Source: Desulforapulum autotrophicum HRM2 (GTDB lineage: Bacteria > Desulfobacterota > Desulfobacteria > Desulfobacterales > Desulfobacteraceae). From it: a stretch of DNA of 64,000 nucleotides. The notes beneath the pieces are model-generated. The model was not told where the DNA came from. It saw only the letters and a list, made by a program, of their open reading frames with translations, and did no database searches. The DNA lies in NCBI RefSeq assembly GCF_000020365.1, contig NC_012108.1, forward strand, positions 186,001 through 250,000, given 5' to 3'. The position numbers and the translations under genes are program-made. Below, piece after piece: positions 1-8,363 of this stretch (position 1 is its first letter; the number at the start of each line of letters is the position of its first letter).

Positions 1-756
1 AAGGTCTTTCCAGGGAATCAGCCGGTTAAACAGTTTAATAAGAACGCGATCCAGGACGATGCCGCAAATACCCAAGGTGATTATGCCGACAAAAACTTTG
101 TCAATTCGACCCATTTCCTGGGAATCCAGGATAAGATAACCCAGCCCTGAAGCGGCTGCTATCATTTCAGCGCCCATCAGCGCTCTCCAGCAGTAACTCA
201 ATCCCAGCTGAATGCCTGTCAGAAACGAAGGGAACGCTCCGGGGAAAAGCACATAGCGAATGTATTCGGCATGGTTGAACTTCAACGTCTCCGAGAGCTC
301 CTGCCACTCTTTTTCAATGGTATTGAGCCCCCCCATAAGGTTAAGAAAAACAGGGAAAAAAGATGCCATTACAATAACGGCCATTTTTGATGCTTCTCCT
401 ATTCCGAACCACAATATAAGCAGGGGAATCGTGGAAATCGGCGGTACTGAGCGTAGAAATTCAAGGGGAACTCTCAAAAGCCGTTTAAATACAGGCAGAA
501 TATAGATAAGAAAACTCAAAGGAACCGCAATCACCAGTGTAACCGAAAATCCGGCAAGCACTCTTTTAAAACTGACAATCAGGTGTTTTGCAAGTTCTCC
601 GGTTTCAGCCAGATGACAGGCGGCAAGAAAAACCCTGCCGGGAGAGGGCAGCAGATAGGGATTAACCCACTGAAAAGAAGACGCCAGTGTCCAGAGAACA
701 AGAATTAAAAGCGGTATGATCAGCGTTTCAAACGTTCCCATGGCTGTTCTATTCAT
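1..756 (-). CDS. ABC transporter permease, SsuC/TauC/NrtB family (partial)
   Basis: Inner-membrane permease of a NitT/TauT-type ABC importer. The 3' end lies beyond the left edge, so 252 residues are visible. An ATG at 756 opens the frame (a second in-frame ATG is at 741), followed by a first membrane helix around residues 10-28 and several more. The region reading REFLRSVPPIS-type sequence, then LWFGIGEASK, is the usual SsuC/TauC coupling loop with the EAA-like motif. It lies 27 bp downstream of the binding-protein gene on the same strand, so the two form one transporter. The substrate cannot be read from sequence: sulfonates, nitrate, taurine and thiamine precursors are all used in this family. 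No ATPase gene is visible; it may lie to the left of the window. Confidence 0.85.
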   Translation of the reverse strand, partial: MNRTAMGTFETLIIPLLILVLWTLASSFQWVNPYLLPSPGRVFLAACHLAETGELAKHLIVSFKRVLAGFSVTLVIAVPLSFLIYILPVFKRLLRVPLEFLRSVPPISTIPLLILWFGIGEASKMAVIVMASFFPVFLNLMGGLNTIEKEWQELSETLKFNHAEYIRYVLFPGAFPSFLTGIQLGLSYCWRALMGAEMIAAASGLGYLILDSQEMGRIDKVFVGIITLGICGIVLDRVLIKLFNRLIPWKDL

Positions 757-782
757 GTTTATGATATCTTGACCTGACAATT

Positions 783-1742
783 TCAGTGAACATTTAAATT
801 GTCACCCAGCATTTCCGATGCCTCTAAATCATTTTCTATCATATTCAAATTTCTTAGAAACGCTATATCCCGGGCAAGACCGGAAAGATCATCCGCCGTA
901 AAACTGGATGCAATCCCGGATCGATTATAGAGATCTTTGGCTTCGTCACTGTCAAGATTCTGTGCCCTGGCCCCTATGGCAATTGCTTGTGAAAGATTGT
1001 TCTGTATGAAAGTGTAGGCTTGTTGCTGAACCGAAGTGAAATGGTCAATGATCTCTGGATGATTTTGGGCAAAACGCCGGGGACTGGCACTGACAAGCAG
1101 GGGAGTAACATATCCCTCTGATGTGGTCAGAACCCGCCCGCCGGCATTCTGTGTTTTTATGATCAGAGACCCTGCCAGCAGTGCAGCATCAACATTTTTG
1201 GATATAAGGGCTGCCTGGGACTGGGGTAAACTCATTGAGACCAGCTGTACATCTTCCAGGTTTTCTTTTTCTTCGATGGCTGCCAGCATTTGATGAAGAA
1301 CCGTACCCTTGGGCCCGGCGACAACACAATGGGACAGATCCTTAACACTCCGGGGCCCGTCATCCATAACCATCACTGCAAAGGTCTGCTCGGGTCTGCT
1401 TACAATATCTATTATATCGATTTCATTACCGGCAGAATTGGCAATAATGACAGAAGCCGTATTCATGACAGATGCAATATCAAGGGAACCGGCAGCCATG
1501 GCTTCGGCCTGTTTGGCACCTGAATTAATTTCATGCCATTTTATCGTTATCCCTTCAGGTGCAAACGCTTTCTCGAGCATCTGTCTCTCTTTCAGTACCA
1601 TTACCTGTAGATTAAAGGGAGATTTGACATAGGAGATGTTGAGCTGTGTTACATCCGCAGGTTCTTTCTGCCCTCCGGCACTGACAGACACAGCAATTAT
1701 TGTAATAACCAGAGAAATCAAGAGTATTTTGAATCGTTTCAT
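783..1742 (-). CDS. ABC transporter substrate-binding protein, NMT1/SsuA-like
   Basis: Periplasmic solute-binding protein of 319 residues for the NitT/TauT-type importer whose permease follows. The N-terminus has a basic start, a hydrophobic stretch and small residues ending near SVSAGG, a typical signal peptide and cleavage region. The body has the NMT1/THI5-like layout, with motifs such as VAGPKGTVLHQML and LPQSQAALISKNVDAALLAG. The start at 1742 is preferred over the upstream ATG at 1766 because AAGGAAG lies just before it and the signal peptide begins there. It starts 45 bp after the PAS/sigma-54 regulator gene on the same strand, so it may be part of the same transcript. The substrate is unknown. 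Confidence 0.82.
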   Translation of the reverse strand: MKRFKILLISLVITIIAVSVSAGGQKEPADVTQLNISYVKSPFNLQVMVLKERQMLEKAFAPEGITIKWHEINSGAKQAEAMAAGSLDIASVMNTASVIIANSAGNEIDIIDIVSRPEQTFAVMVMDDGPRSVKDLSHCVVAGPKGTVLHQMLAAIEEKENLEDVQLVSMSLPQSQAALISKNVDAALLAGSLIIKTQNAGGRVLTTSEGYVTPLLVSASPRRFAQNHPEIIDHFTSVQQQAYTFIQNNLSQAIAIGARAQNLDSDEAKDLYNRSGIASSFTADDLSGLARDIAFLRNLNMIENDLEASEMLGDNLNVH

Positions 1743-1786
1743 GGTGCTTCCTTTTTGCGAACACAATAATAGTTTTGGCCTTATGC

Positions 1787-3133
1787 TTACCTACCTCTTT
1801 GCAGCCGATTGTACAAGGTTCTTATGGAGATGCCCAAAGACTTTGCCGCTTGGGTTTTATTTCCGGAACTATTGGCAAGGGCTGCCTGGATATCTGCCAC
1901 GGTAATCATACTTGCCGGGTGGGTTGTGGATGCGGGAAGGGCCGTGGCGGGTTCGTCAAAAGTCTCAAGTCTGTGGGCCACATGTTCAGGCCGCAGCAGT
2001 TTGTCATCATACATAAAGGTCGCCCACTCGATCAGATTTTTCAGCTCCCTTATATTGCCTGGCCATGGATGGCGAACAAAGAGTTGTTCACATTCCTCAT
2101 TCAATCCTTGAAAGTCTTTTTTCCGTTTAGCGCTGAAATCAGCCAGGAGCATCCGGGCAAGGGGTAAAATATCATCGGGTCTTTCACGGAGGGCGGGAAT
2201 GCGAATATGCCCCACCTTTAATCTGTAATAGAGGTCTTTTCTGAATTTGCCTTCCCGCATATGCTGGCTGAATCCGACATTGGTGGCGGCAATAACCCGA
2301 ATGTCGGTGGCGACCTTGTGGAGGCCGCCGACCCTGTAAAAATTTTTTTCTTCCAGAACACGAAGCAGTTTGGCCTGCAAATCCATGGGGATTTCGGCAA
2401 TTTCGTCTAAAAAGAGACTGCCGCCCCGGGCGCAATCAAGTTTTCCCTTTTGCCCCCGCTGGACGCCCCCTGTAAAGGCCCCTGCTTCATAGCCAAAAAG
2501 CTCACTTTCAAAAAGATTTGAAGAAAGAGCGGTGCAGTTAATATCCATAAAGGGAAGAAGGGAATCTCTGCCGCCAAAGTGAATAAGCCTTGCGACCACC
2601 TCCTTGCCAACACCGGTCTCGCCTTCAATCAACACGGGGATGCTGCGATCCTGATGATATTTCTCGGCATGCTCAATGACTTCGAGCATCTCTGCCGAGA
2701 AGATACCGACACTTTTCTGCTCTAAATATCTTGGCCCTTTTTTCTCTATGCCTGTACCCGAAGTGCCCCCGCTGCCATTCCCCTGATCTCCAGGTCTTAT
2801 TTCACCGATCTCACGTCCCACAGAGCGATACTCAAGAACCGTACCATCAGGGGCAAACACGCCTCTGTTTTCATATTCAACACAGCGAATGCCCCCGTCG
2901 GTGGGAACAAAATTGGGACGGGTGATAACCATGGGTTCTTCCGGGGTGATGGAGAAAATGGCCTCCATAATCGCTTCTTTTTCAACGTTCGTTAAAAAGA
3001 AGGCAAGATTATAGCCCACCAGTTCATGGCGTTCCTTTTGGTAGAAACGGCAAGCCGCATCATTGACATAGGTGATGGTACCATCCGGCTGAAATCTTCT
3101 GAGGATCTCTTGTTGTTCGTTTTGCTCTGCCAT
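1787..3133 (-). CDS. PAS-domain sigma-54-dependent transcriptional activator
   Basis: Bacterial enhancer-binding protein of 448 residues that would activate RNA polymerase carrying sigma-54. Residues 1-110 form a PAS sensor (DGTITYVNDAACRFY and a following C-terminal strand region). The AAA+ domain covers about 140-370, with Walker A GETGVGKE at 171-178 and Walker B around GGSLFLDEI. A Fis-type helix-turn-helix lies at about 425-448 (NKTQAAKSLGISIRTLYNR). The loop that contacts sigma-54 reads GAFTGG at 218-223 instead of the usual GAFTGA. A GGTGGAG precedes the ATG. It begins 12 bp after the second HycB-like gene, so it is probably co-transcribed with the HDCR genes, which carry a sigma-54-type promoter. 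That makes it the likely regulator of this cluster (inference). The PAS ligand is unknown. Confidence 0.9.
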   Translation of the reverse strand: MAEQNEQQEILRRFQPDGTITYVNDAACRFYQKERHELVGYNLAFFLTNVEKEAIMEAIFSITPEEPMVITRPNFVPTDGGIRCVEYENRGVFAPDGTVLEYRSVGREIGEIRPGDQGNGSGGTSGTGIEKKGPRYLEQKSVGIFSAEMLEVIEHAEKYHQDRSIPVLIEGETGVGKEVVARLIHFGGRDSLLPFMDINCTALSSNLFESELFGYEAGAFTGGVQRGQKGKLDCARGGSLFLDEIAEIPMDLQAKLLRVLEEKNFYRVGGLHKVATDIRVIAATNVGFSQHMREGKFRKDLYYRLKVGHIRIPALRERPDDILPLARMLLADFSAKRKKDFQGLNEECEQLFVRHPWPGNIRELKNLIEWATFMYDDKLLRPEHVAHRLETFDEPATALPASTTHPASMITVADIQAALANSSGNKTQAAKSLGISIRTLYNRLQRGR

Positions 3134-3145
3134 TTTAACTCCACC

Positions 3146-3685
3146 TTACAGGCGCTTTGCACTGAGCTTCCTGCGGCTCATTTTTTTTTCTTCAAGCTGT
3201 TCGCCACGCACCAATCGAAGGGCGGATGCAGGGCAGACCTTGATACAGGCAGGATCTTCATCGTCTCCGCAAAGATCGCATTTTTCAACCCGAAAGATCT
3301 GCTTTTCACAGGAGTCCTCCCCTCCATGGATTTCCAACCGAAAACCCGCACCAAGGGCTGGTCTTTCGGTCACAGAAATTGCGCCAAACGGGCACGCTAA
3401 AACACAACTTTTGCATCCTACACAAAGTTCATCGATCACGTCAATATGGTTGCCTTTTTGTATGATGGCATTCACCGGGCAGACCTGGGCACAGGGTGAG
3501 TCTTCACAATGCCGGCATTGAACGGGAATGGTTATTCCAGGGGTTTCAACAAGGGACAGTCGGGGGTGGAAGGGATGATCATATTCCTTGTCTTTCCCCT
3601 TTTCCCGGTGCGCCTTGGCGCAGGCAATGATACAGGCCTTGCAGCCGATGCACAGACGTGGATCCCCCACAACAAAACTATTCAT
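3146..3685 (-). CDS. HycB/HydN-like 4Fe-4S electron-transfer subunit (HDCR, downstream copy)
   Basis: Soluble polyferredoxin-type subunit of 179 residues that would carry electrons between hydrogenase and formate dehydrogenase. Four cysteine motifs of the HycB/HydN/DmsB type are visible: CIGCKACIIAC near the N-terminus, CRHCEDSPCAQVCP, CVGCKSCVLACP and CDLCGDDEDPACIKVCP. The start at 3685 was chosen because GGAGGAGA precedes that ATG and the conserved FVVGDPRLCIGC begins there; longer in-frame starts would run back through the hydrogenase gene. Its start overlaps the end of the hydrogenase gene by 8 bp, which implies translational coupling. In Acetobacterium woodii HDCR two such proteins (HycB3 and HycB4) join FdhF and HydA2; this is one of the pair. 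Confidence 0.9.
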   Translation of the reverse strand: MNSFVVGDPRLCIGCKACIIACAKAHREKGKDKEYDHPFHPRLSLVETPGITIPVQCRHCEDSPCAQVCPVNAIIQKGNHIDVIDELCVGCKSCVLACPFGAISVTERPALGAGFRLEIHGGEDSCEKQIFRVEKCDLCGDDEDPACIKVCPASALRLVRGEQLEEKKMSRRKLSAKRL

Positions 3686-5072
3686 GATCTCCTCCACAGT
3701 GTTCAGCGTCGCTGTAGTTAATATGCAATAAATGGTGGGACTTTTCTCCCAGGGGTGCGCCAAGAAAGTCCTTGTAGAGTTGCTGTATCTGAGGATTCTC
3801 ATGGGATTTGCGCAGCTCAAGTCCGCTGTCATGCCGATAGAGCGCTTGTTTACGCGCCTGGGTGGCATGGATGCGTTGCTGGGGAAGAACCGTCTTCGGC
3901 TGACCCCCACCACTGACACATCCCAGGGGGCAACACATCACTTCGATGAAGTGAAAATCGGCCTCCCCTTGTTGGATTTTATCAAGCAGCGGTGCCACAT
4001 GTTGAATACCTGCCACAATACCGACCTTGAGTTGAACCCCCTGATGTTCCACCTGGGCCACTCGAAATCCTTCACCACCCCGCAGATAGTTTAGTTCCAC
4101 ACTGTCAAGGGGCACTCCCGTTGCAAGCTCCAGACTGCTTCTCAATGCGGCCTCCATTACCCCGCCTGTGCTGCCAAAGATATTGCCCGCACCCGAGTAT
4201 GCCCCCAGGGGCTGATCAAACTCACCATCAGCAAGGCCGGCAAACTTGATTCCTTTATGTTTCAGAAGTTGAGCCAGTTCCCTTGTGGTGATAACAAGGT
4301 CAACATCCCTGAAACCGCTGGAATCCATACCGTCTCGATCACACTCGTATTTTTTGCAGGTGCAGGGCATGATCGCAACACTGTACACGCAGCCTGGCTC
4401 GACCCCGGCAAGTTCGGCACCGTATGTCTTAAAGAGAACGCCCCCCATCTGCTGTGGAGACTTGCAGCTGGAAAGGTGGGGGAGCAGGTCCGGATAATGA
4501 TCTTCAAGATACTTTACCCAACCGGGACAGCAGGATGTAAACATGGGCAGTCCCTCATTCTTCTCAAGCCGGGCAAGAAGCTCGGCCCCCTCCTCCATGA
4601 TGGTGAGGTCAGCGGCAAAGTTTGTATCGTAGACGCGATCAAAACCAAGCCTGCGAAGGGAGGTGGCCATTTTTCCCGGCGTAAGCACCCCATAGGCAAG
4701 TCCGAACTCCTCACCCAGCGCCACGCGTACGGCGGGTGCACATTGTACCAGGGTGACGGTCTTTTCATCTTCCAGGGCAGCCAGAAGTTTTTTCACATCT
4801 CCACGGTAGTGGGCTGCAAACAAAGGCTCTTGAACCGTATCAAGCATCCCCCTTTGTTCTAAGCGAGTGGCCCGGTCAATGGCATATTCCTCGAGAATGG
4901 ATTCATATCCCGAACAGATCTGCACACATTGTCCGCAGATGATACATTTTTTTTGATCAATTTTATGGGGTTGGCCAGGTGTACCCGAAACAGCCCCCAC
5001 TGGACATATTTCCTTGCACCTGCCGCACCCTGTGCACAACGCTTCATCTATTGCAACAATAGCATCTTTCAT
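3678..5072 (-). CDS. hydA2: [FeFe] hydrogenase, short HDCR-type (HydA2-like)
   Basis: Catalytic hydrogenase subunit of 464 residues. Two [4Fe-4S] motifs lie at the N-terminus (CTGCGRCKEICP near 13-24 and CIICGQCVQIC near 43-53), followed directly by the H-cluster domain. The three H-cluster motifs are TSCCPGW (179-185), MPCTCKKYE (235-243) and VMCCPLGCVSGGGQP (378-392). The third departs from the common MACPGGC form: a Cys replaces Ala at 380 and a Leu replaces Gly at 383. There is no NADH-binding or NuoG-like extension. This short layout matches HydA2 of the hydrogen-dependent CO2 reductase rather than bifurcating hydrogenases. AAGGAAAAAG precedes the ATG. Maturation genes hydE, hydF and hydG are not in the window. 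The HydA2 name rests on architecture and neighbours. Confidence 0.92.
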   Translation of the reverse strand: MKDAIVAIDEALCTGCGRCKEICPVGAVSGTPGQPHKIDQKKCIICGQCVQICSGYESILEEYAIDRATRLEQRGMLDTVQEPLFAAHYRGDVKKLLAALEDEKTVTLVQCAPAVRVALGEEFGLAYGVLTPGKMATSLRRLGFDRVYDTNFAADLTIMEEGAELLARLEKNEGLPMFTSCCPGWVKYLEDHYPDLLPHLSSCKSPQQMGGVLFKTYGAELAGVEPGCVYSVAIMPCTCKKYECDRDGMDSSGFRDVDLVITTRELAQLLKHKGIKFAGLADGEFDQPLGAYSGAGNIFGSTGGVMEAALRSSLELATGVPLDSVELNYLRGGEGFRVAQVEHQGVQLKVGIVAGIQHVAPLLDKIQQGEADFHFIEVMCCPLGCVSGGGQPKTVLPQQRIHATQARKQALYRHDSGLELRKSHENPQIQQLYKDFLGAPLGEKSHHLLHINYSDAEHCGGDHE

Positions 5073-5167
5073 ACTTTTTCCTTGTATTACCGAACCTGTC
5101 TACGGCAAATATTTCTGATTTTTCATCATTCATTTTATCCAGATCATTTTCATTCACCCATAAAAAA

Positions 5168-5785
5168 CTAATGCGAATAATTTCCAGCAAACTGGGATAA
5201 ACTTTTTGCAGCGGCAACCATGCGGCTGTCCTTGTGGTTTTCCGGCTGAAAGATCTTCAGGGCGTTCCGGGTACAGTTGGCAATGCAGGCCGGTTCCTCA
5301 AGATGGGCACAGCGATCACATTTACTGGCAAAATAGGCCTGTTTACATTCATCATTATCCAGGGGAAGGTGCTGGATCACCGGGCGTCCCTGATCATAAA
5401 GGGGCATCAGTTCAATCGCGCCAAAGGGGCAGGCCATCATGCATGACTTACAGCCAATGCAACGCTTATCATCGATTAGAATGACACCATCGACCTGGCA
5501 TATTGCATCAACAGGACAAGACTGCGCGCAGGGAGCATCCTCGCAATGGCGGCATTGCACGGGTACAGCTGTCTGTCCATCCCGAACCAGGTAAAGGCGC
5601 GGCTGAATGGGAGTATTAATATTACCTATGGTCAGCAGCTCGTCGCCTTTTGTATGGGCTGAGGCACAGGCGATTTCACAGACCCTGCAACCGATGCACA
5701 GGTTGGCATCTGCCACCACAAAGGGGTTCAGACGGGTTCCCGCCCTCATATACAGGCCCTTTTCTGAATCGGTATGTTTACTCAT
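5168..5785 (-). CDS. HycB/HydN-like 4Fe-4S electron-transfer subunit (HDCR, fdhF-proximal copy)
   Basis: Fe-S subunit of 205 residues, homologous to the second copy downstream of the hydrogenase. Cysteine motifs are CIGCRVCEIAC, CRHCEDAPCAQSCP, CIGCKSCMMACP and CDRCAHLEEPACIANC, enough for four [4Fe-4S] clusters. It begins inside the last codons of fdhF (8-bp overlap, AAGGAG about 10 bp upstream), so it should be made in step with the formate dehydrogenase. A 95-bp gap without recognisable features separates it from the hydrogenase gene. Relative to its paralogue it has an N-terminal extension of about 20 residues before the conserved NPFVVAD, so MRAGTR at residue 13 could be an alternative start. 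Role inferred: wiring between FdhF and the filament-forming or hydrogenase side of HDCR. Confidence 0.9.
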   Translation of the reverse strand: MSKHTDSEKGLYMRAGTRLNPFVVADANLCIGCRVCEIACASAHTKGDELLTIGNINTPIQPRLYLVRDGQTAVPVQCRHCEDAPCAQSCPVDAICQVDGVILIDDKRCIGCKSCMMACPFGAIELMPLYDQGRPVIQHLPLDNDECKQAYFASKCDRCAHLEEPACIANCTRNALKIFQPENHKDSRMVAAAKSLSQFAGNYSH

Positions 5786-7868
5786 GATAACTTAACTCCT
5801 TGTGTCCCTGGGCGGCAAAGTCCGCCCGGGGAAGTATCTTTTCAATGGCAATACTGCAAAATTTTAATTCCGGGGTCTGGGTGACAGGATCACACGCTGA
5901 AGTGGTCAGCATATTCCCCGAACTTTCTGAATAGTGAAAGGTCATAAACACAAGGCCCCGGGGTACCCTTTTCGTTCGTTGAGCAAGGCATTCCACACTG
6001 CCCCGGCGGGAAGAAACCCGGATGGCGTCCCCATCTTCAATGCCCAGTTTATCGGCATCTTCTGGATGGATTTCAGCACGTTCCCGGGGGTCAGCGCCGT
6101 GCAGGCCCCAGCACATCTGTGTCATGGTTCCCGTGTGGTAATGGGTGACAACCCGTCCGGTTGTGAGTATGAGCGGGTATTGCCCATCGGGCATTTCAGC
6201 CGGCGGTCGATAATGTGAAGGGGCAAACTTCGCCTTTCCAGACATTGGCCCGTCCACATGGAGGATGGGGGTTCCTGGATGATCTTTGGTGGGACATGGC
6301 CACTGCAGGGCCTCTGTTTCAAGGCGTTGATAGTTCATGCCCCTGTAGGTGGGCGTCAGGGCACACATCTCGTCGAATATTTGTGAAGGATGGTCATAGG
6401 TGGCCCGAACGCCGAGACGGTCAAGGATATCAGCTAAAATTTTCCAGTCAGGCAAAGCGTCACCGCAGGGTTCCACGGCCTTGCGAATCCGCTGAACCCG
6501 TCGTTCAGTGGAGGTAAAGGTGCCGTCTTTTTCCGCAAAGCAGGCGCCGGGTAAAACCACATCCGCCATCTGGGCGGTCTCGGTCATGAAGATATCCTGC
6601 ACGACCAGGAAATCAAGGTGTTCAAGGCAATGCTGGACATGATTCACATCCGGGTCGCTGCGCATGGGATTTTCTCCAAAAACATAAACTGCCTTTACCG
6701 CATCCTGCTCAATTGCCTCAAAGACAGAAGGAACGGTGAGCCCCGGTTTCGTAGGCAAGTCTACTCCCCACGCCTTTTCAAAGGATTTACGCACCGCCTT
6801 GTTATTCACCTTTTGATACCCCGGAAACACATCTGGAAGCGCGCCCATATCACAGGACCCCTGGACATTGTTTTGACCCCGCAACGGATTCACCCCGGTT
6901 TTTGGGCGGCCGATATTCCCCGTGAGCAGGGCAAGGTTGGAGACAGCGGTGACATTATCAACGCCGGTGATATGCTGGGTTATCCCCATGGTGTAATAGA
7001 TAGACATATTATCGGCCTCGGTCATGAGTCGGGCTGCGGCTATAATTTTGGTCGCACCAATTCCGGTAATGGCCTCAACATAGTCAGGGGTATAGACCTC
7101 GACAAGCGCTTTAAAGGCTTCAAATCCGTCCACATGCTGCGCTATGTAAGATGTATCCTCAAGCCCTTCTGTAATAATCACATGGGCAAGCCCGTTGAGC
7201 AGGGCAAGATCGCTGCCCGGGTTCAGGCGCAACCATGGATCCGCATGTTGGGTCAGGGTAATGGCACGGGGATCGGCCACGATCAGACGGGCACCCCTCT
7301 GCACGGCCGCAAGCATTCCTACCCCCATGAGGGGATGGCATGCCGCTGTATTGGTGCCAATGGCAAAGATGAGATCTCCTTTGCCCATTGTGTCCAGTTC
7401 ACAAATAGAATTTGTCATTGCGCCACTTCCCAATGTTGTGGACAGTCCGGCCACAGTGGGAGCGTGTCACAGACGGGCACAATGATCGACTGAATTGGTG
7501 CCGACCCCTGCCCGCATAAGCTTCTGCATGAGGTAGTTTTCCTCATTGCTGCAGCGGGCAGAACTGAAACCCGCAATACTCATGGGGCCAAAGGTCTCTT
7601 TATAAGCGGAGAATCGTTCTGCAATAAGGTCATAGGCCTCATCCCAGGATGCGGGCTGTAAAATGCCATCTTTTCGGATGAGTGGTTCGGTTAATCGTTC
7701 AGGGCTATGGACAAACTCCATGCCAAAATGCCCCTTTGAACATAGCCGCCCCTGGTTTACGCTGTTACCCTTTGCCGGCACAACGTTCACAATTTTATTA
7801 TCTTCCACCTGTAAAACCAAGCTGCAACCTGTTCCACAATAGGGACAGGTCGTCTGTACCTCTCTCAT
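5778..7868 (-). CDS. fdhF: Selenocysteine formate dehydrogenase, HDCR-type catalytic subunit
   Basis: Mo/W-bis-pyranopterin formate dehydrogenase, 696 residues when the in-frame UGA at 7467-7469 is read as selenocysteine (residue 134). The context HCAR-L-U-HAPTVAGL matches the active site of E. coli FdhF (HCAR-V-U-HGPSVAGL). The N-terminus has CPYCGTGC and a later Cys for one [4Fe-4S] cluster, and motifs such as LTGNIGRPKTGVNPLRGQNNVQG and the C-terminal molybdopterin-dinucleotide-binding domain (LTTGRVVTHYHTGTMT) are intact. There is no N-terminal 2Fe-2S extension, as in FdhF2 of HDCR. It catalyses interconversion of formate and CO2 at W or Mo. It is the first gene of a coupled minus-strand operon with hycB-like, hydA and hycB-like genes. 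Reading the UGA as a stop would leave a useless 133-residue fragment. Confidence 0.95.
7437..7455 (-). promoter_or_regulatory. Putative bacterial SECIS hairpin in fdhF
   Basis: Just 3' of the UGA codon the mRNA can form TGTGG-CCGGACTGT-CCACA, a 5-bp stem with a 9-nt loop. It starts 11 nt after the UGA, in the same place as the apical hairpin of the E. coli fdhF SECIS. Bacterial SECIS elements recruit SelB with Sec-tRNA. The stem is short and was folded by eye only. Confidence 0.6.
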
Positions 7869-7924
7869 TACAATACTCCTTGCTTATAATTATGCTGCTG
7901 TTGTTAACTCCTGTTGCCGGCATA

Positions 7925-7940
7925 TGCACGTCCTGTGCCA
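7925..7940 (-). promoter_or_regulatory. Sigma-54 (-24/-12) promoter of the HDCR operon
   Basis: On the minus strand the sequence is TGGCACAGGACGTGCA. It has the full TGGCAC -24 element and a GC 10 bp after the GG, matching the GG-N10-GC spacing of sigma-54 promoters (consensus TGGCACG-N4-TTGCA). Transcription would begin near 7913, giving a leader of about 45 nt before the fdhF ATG at 7868. Sigma-54 control fits E. coli fdhF, which is activated by FhlA, and fits the sigma-54 activator encoded downstream. Confidence 0.75.
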
Positions 7941-8013
7941 TGTGTGGAAAACATCCTATGATGCTGTTTTATAAGCGTAATTGTATTTGAGCCATCTCCT
8001 TTTAATTTGAAAA

Positions 8014-8043
8014 GCATGCATGCAAAGCACGCATGCATGCAAA
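8014..8043. promoter_or_regulatory. Tandem palindromes, candidate upstream activator sites
   Basis: Two exact copies of the 13-mer GCATGCATGCAAA start 17 bp apart (8014 and 8031). Each contains the self-complementary 10-mer GCATGCATGC. They lie about 100-130 bp upstream of the predicted sigma-54 start site, where enhancer-binding proteins normally bind as dimers. The spacing of somewhat under two helical turns would let two dimers sit side by side. Confidence 0.6.
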
Positions 8044-8363
8044 ATTTACACGTTCTGCCGCTCATCTTTCCTGGATCGGGGGGATCGCTTTTCTGGATCG
8101 GGCGGGATCAATGGACACGTTGCCTGTGGGCTGGGCAGGGCCGTGCGATTCAGCGACTGGAACCCCCGCTCTGGAAGCCAGACCAGCCATTGGGTAGCAG
8201 GTCTTTGTTGGCTTATGGGCTCTTGACTCAAGCCTATAAAATGGAAGTTGATTTTGGAAAATTTGGGAAAAAAATAAGTTATGGACGATTTACCAATCAT
8301 CCATAGGAAGTAAGCTTTTTTAACCGACAGATATTTAAAATCTAACATATTCAGGAGAGACAT

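Noticed and set aside
7455-7470. Stop codon splitting fdhF into two genes or a pseudogene
   Set aside because: The UGA lies at the known selenocysteine position with matching flanks and a downstream hairpin, and no other damage is present.
6618-7493. 291-codon plus-strand frame
   Set aside because: It is antisense to fdhF, has no family signature, and its length is explained by the codon use of the real gene.
8014-8043. CRISPR-like direct repeats
   Set aside because: Only two short copies with 4 bp between them and no cas genes; position fits activator sites instead.
8046-8363. 105-codon minus-strand frame upstream of fdhF
   Set aside because: No ribosome site, no family signature, and it covers the region expected to be regulatory or decayed DNA.
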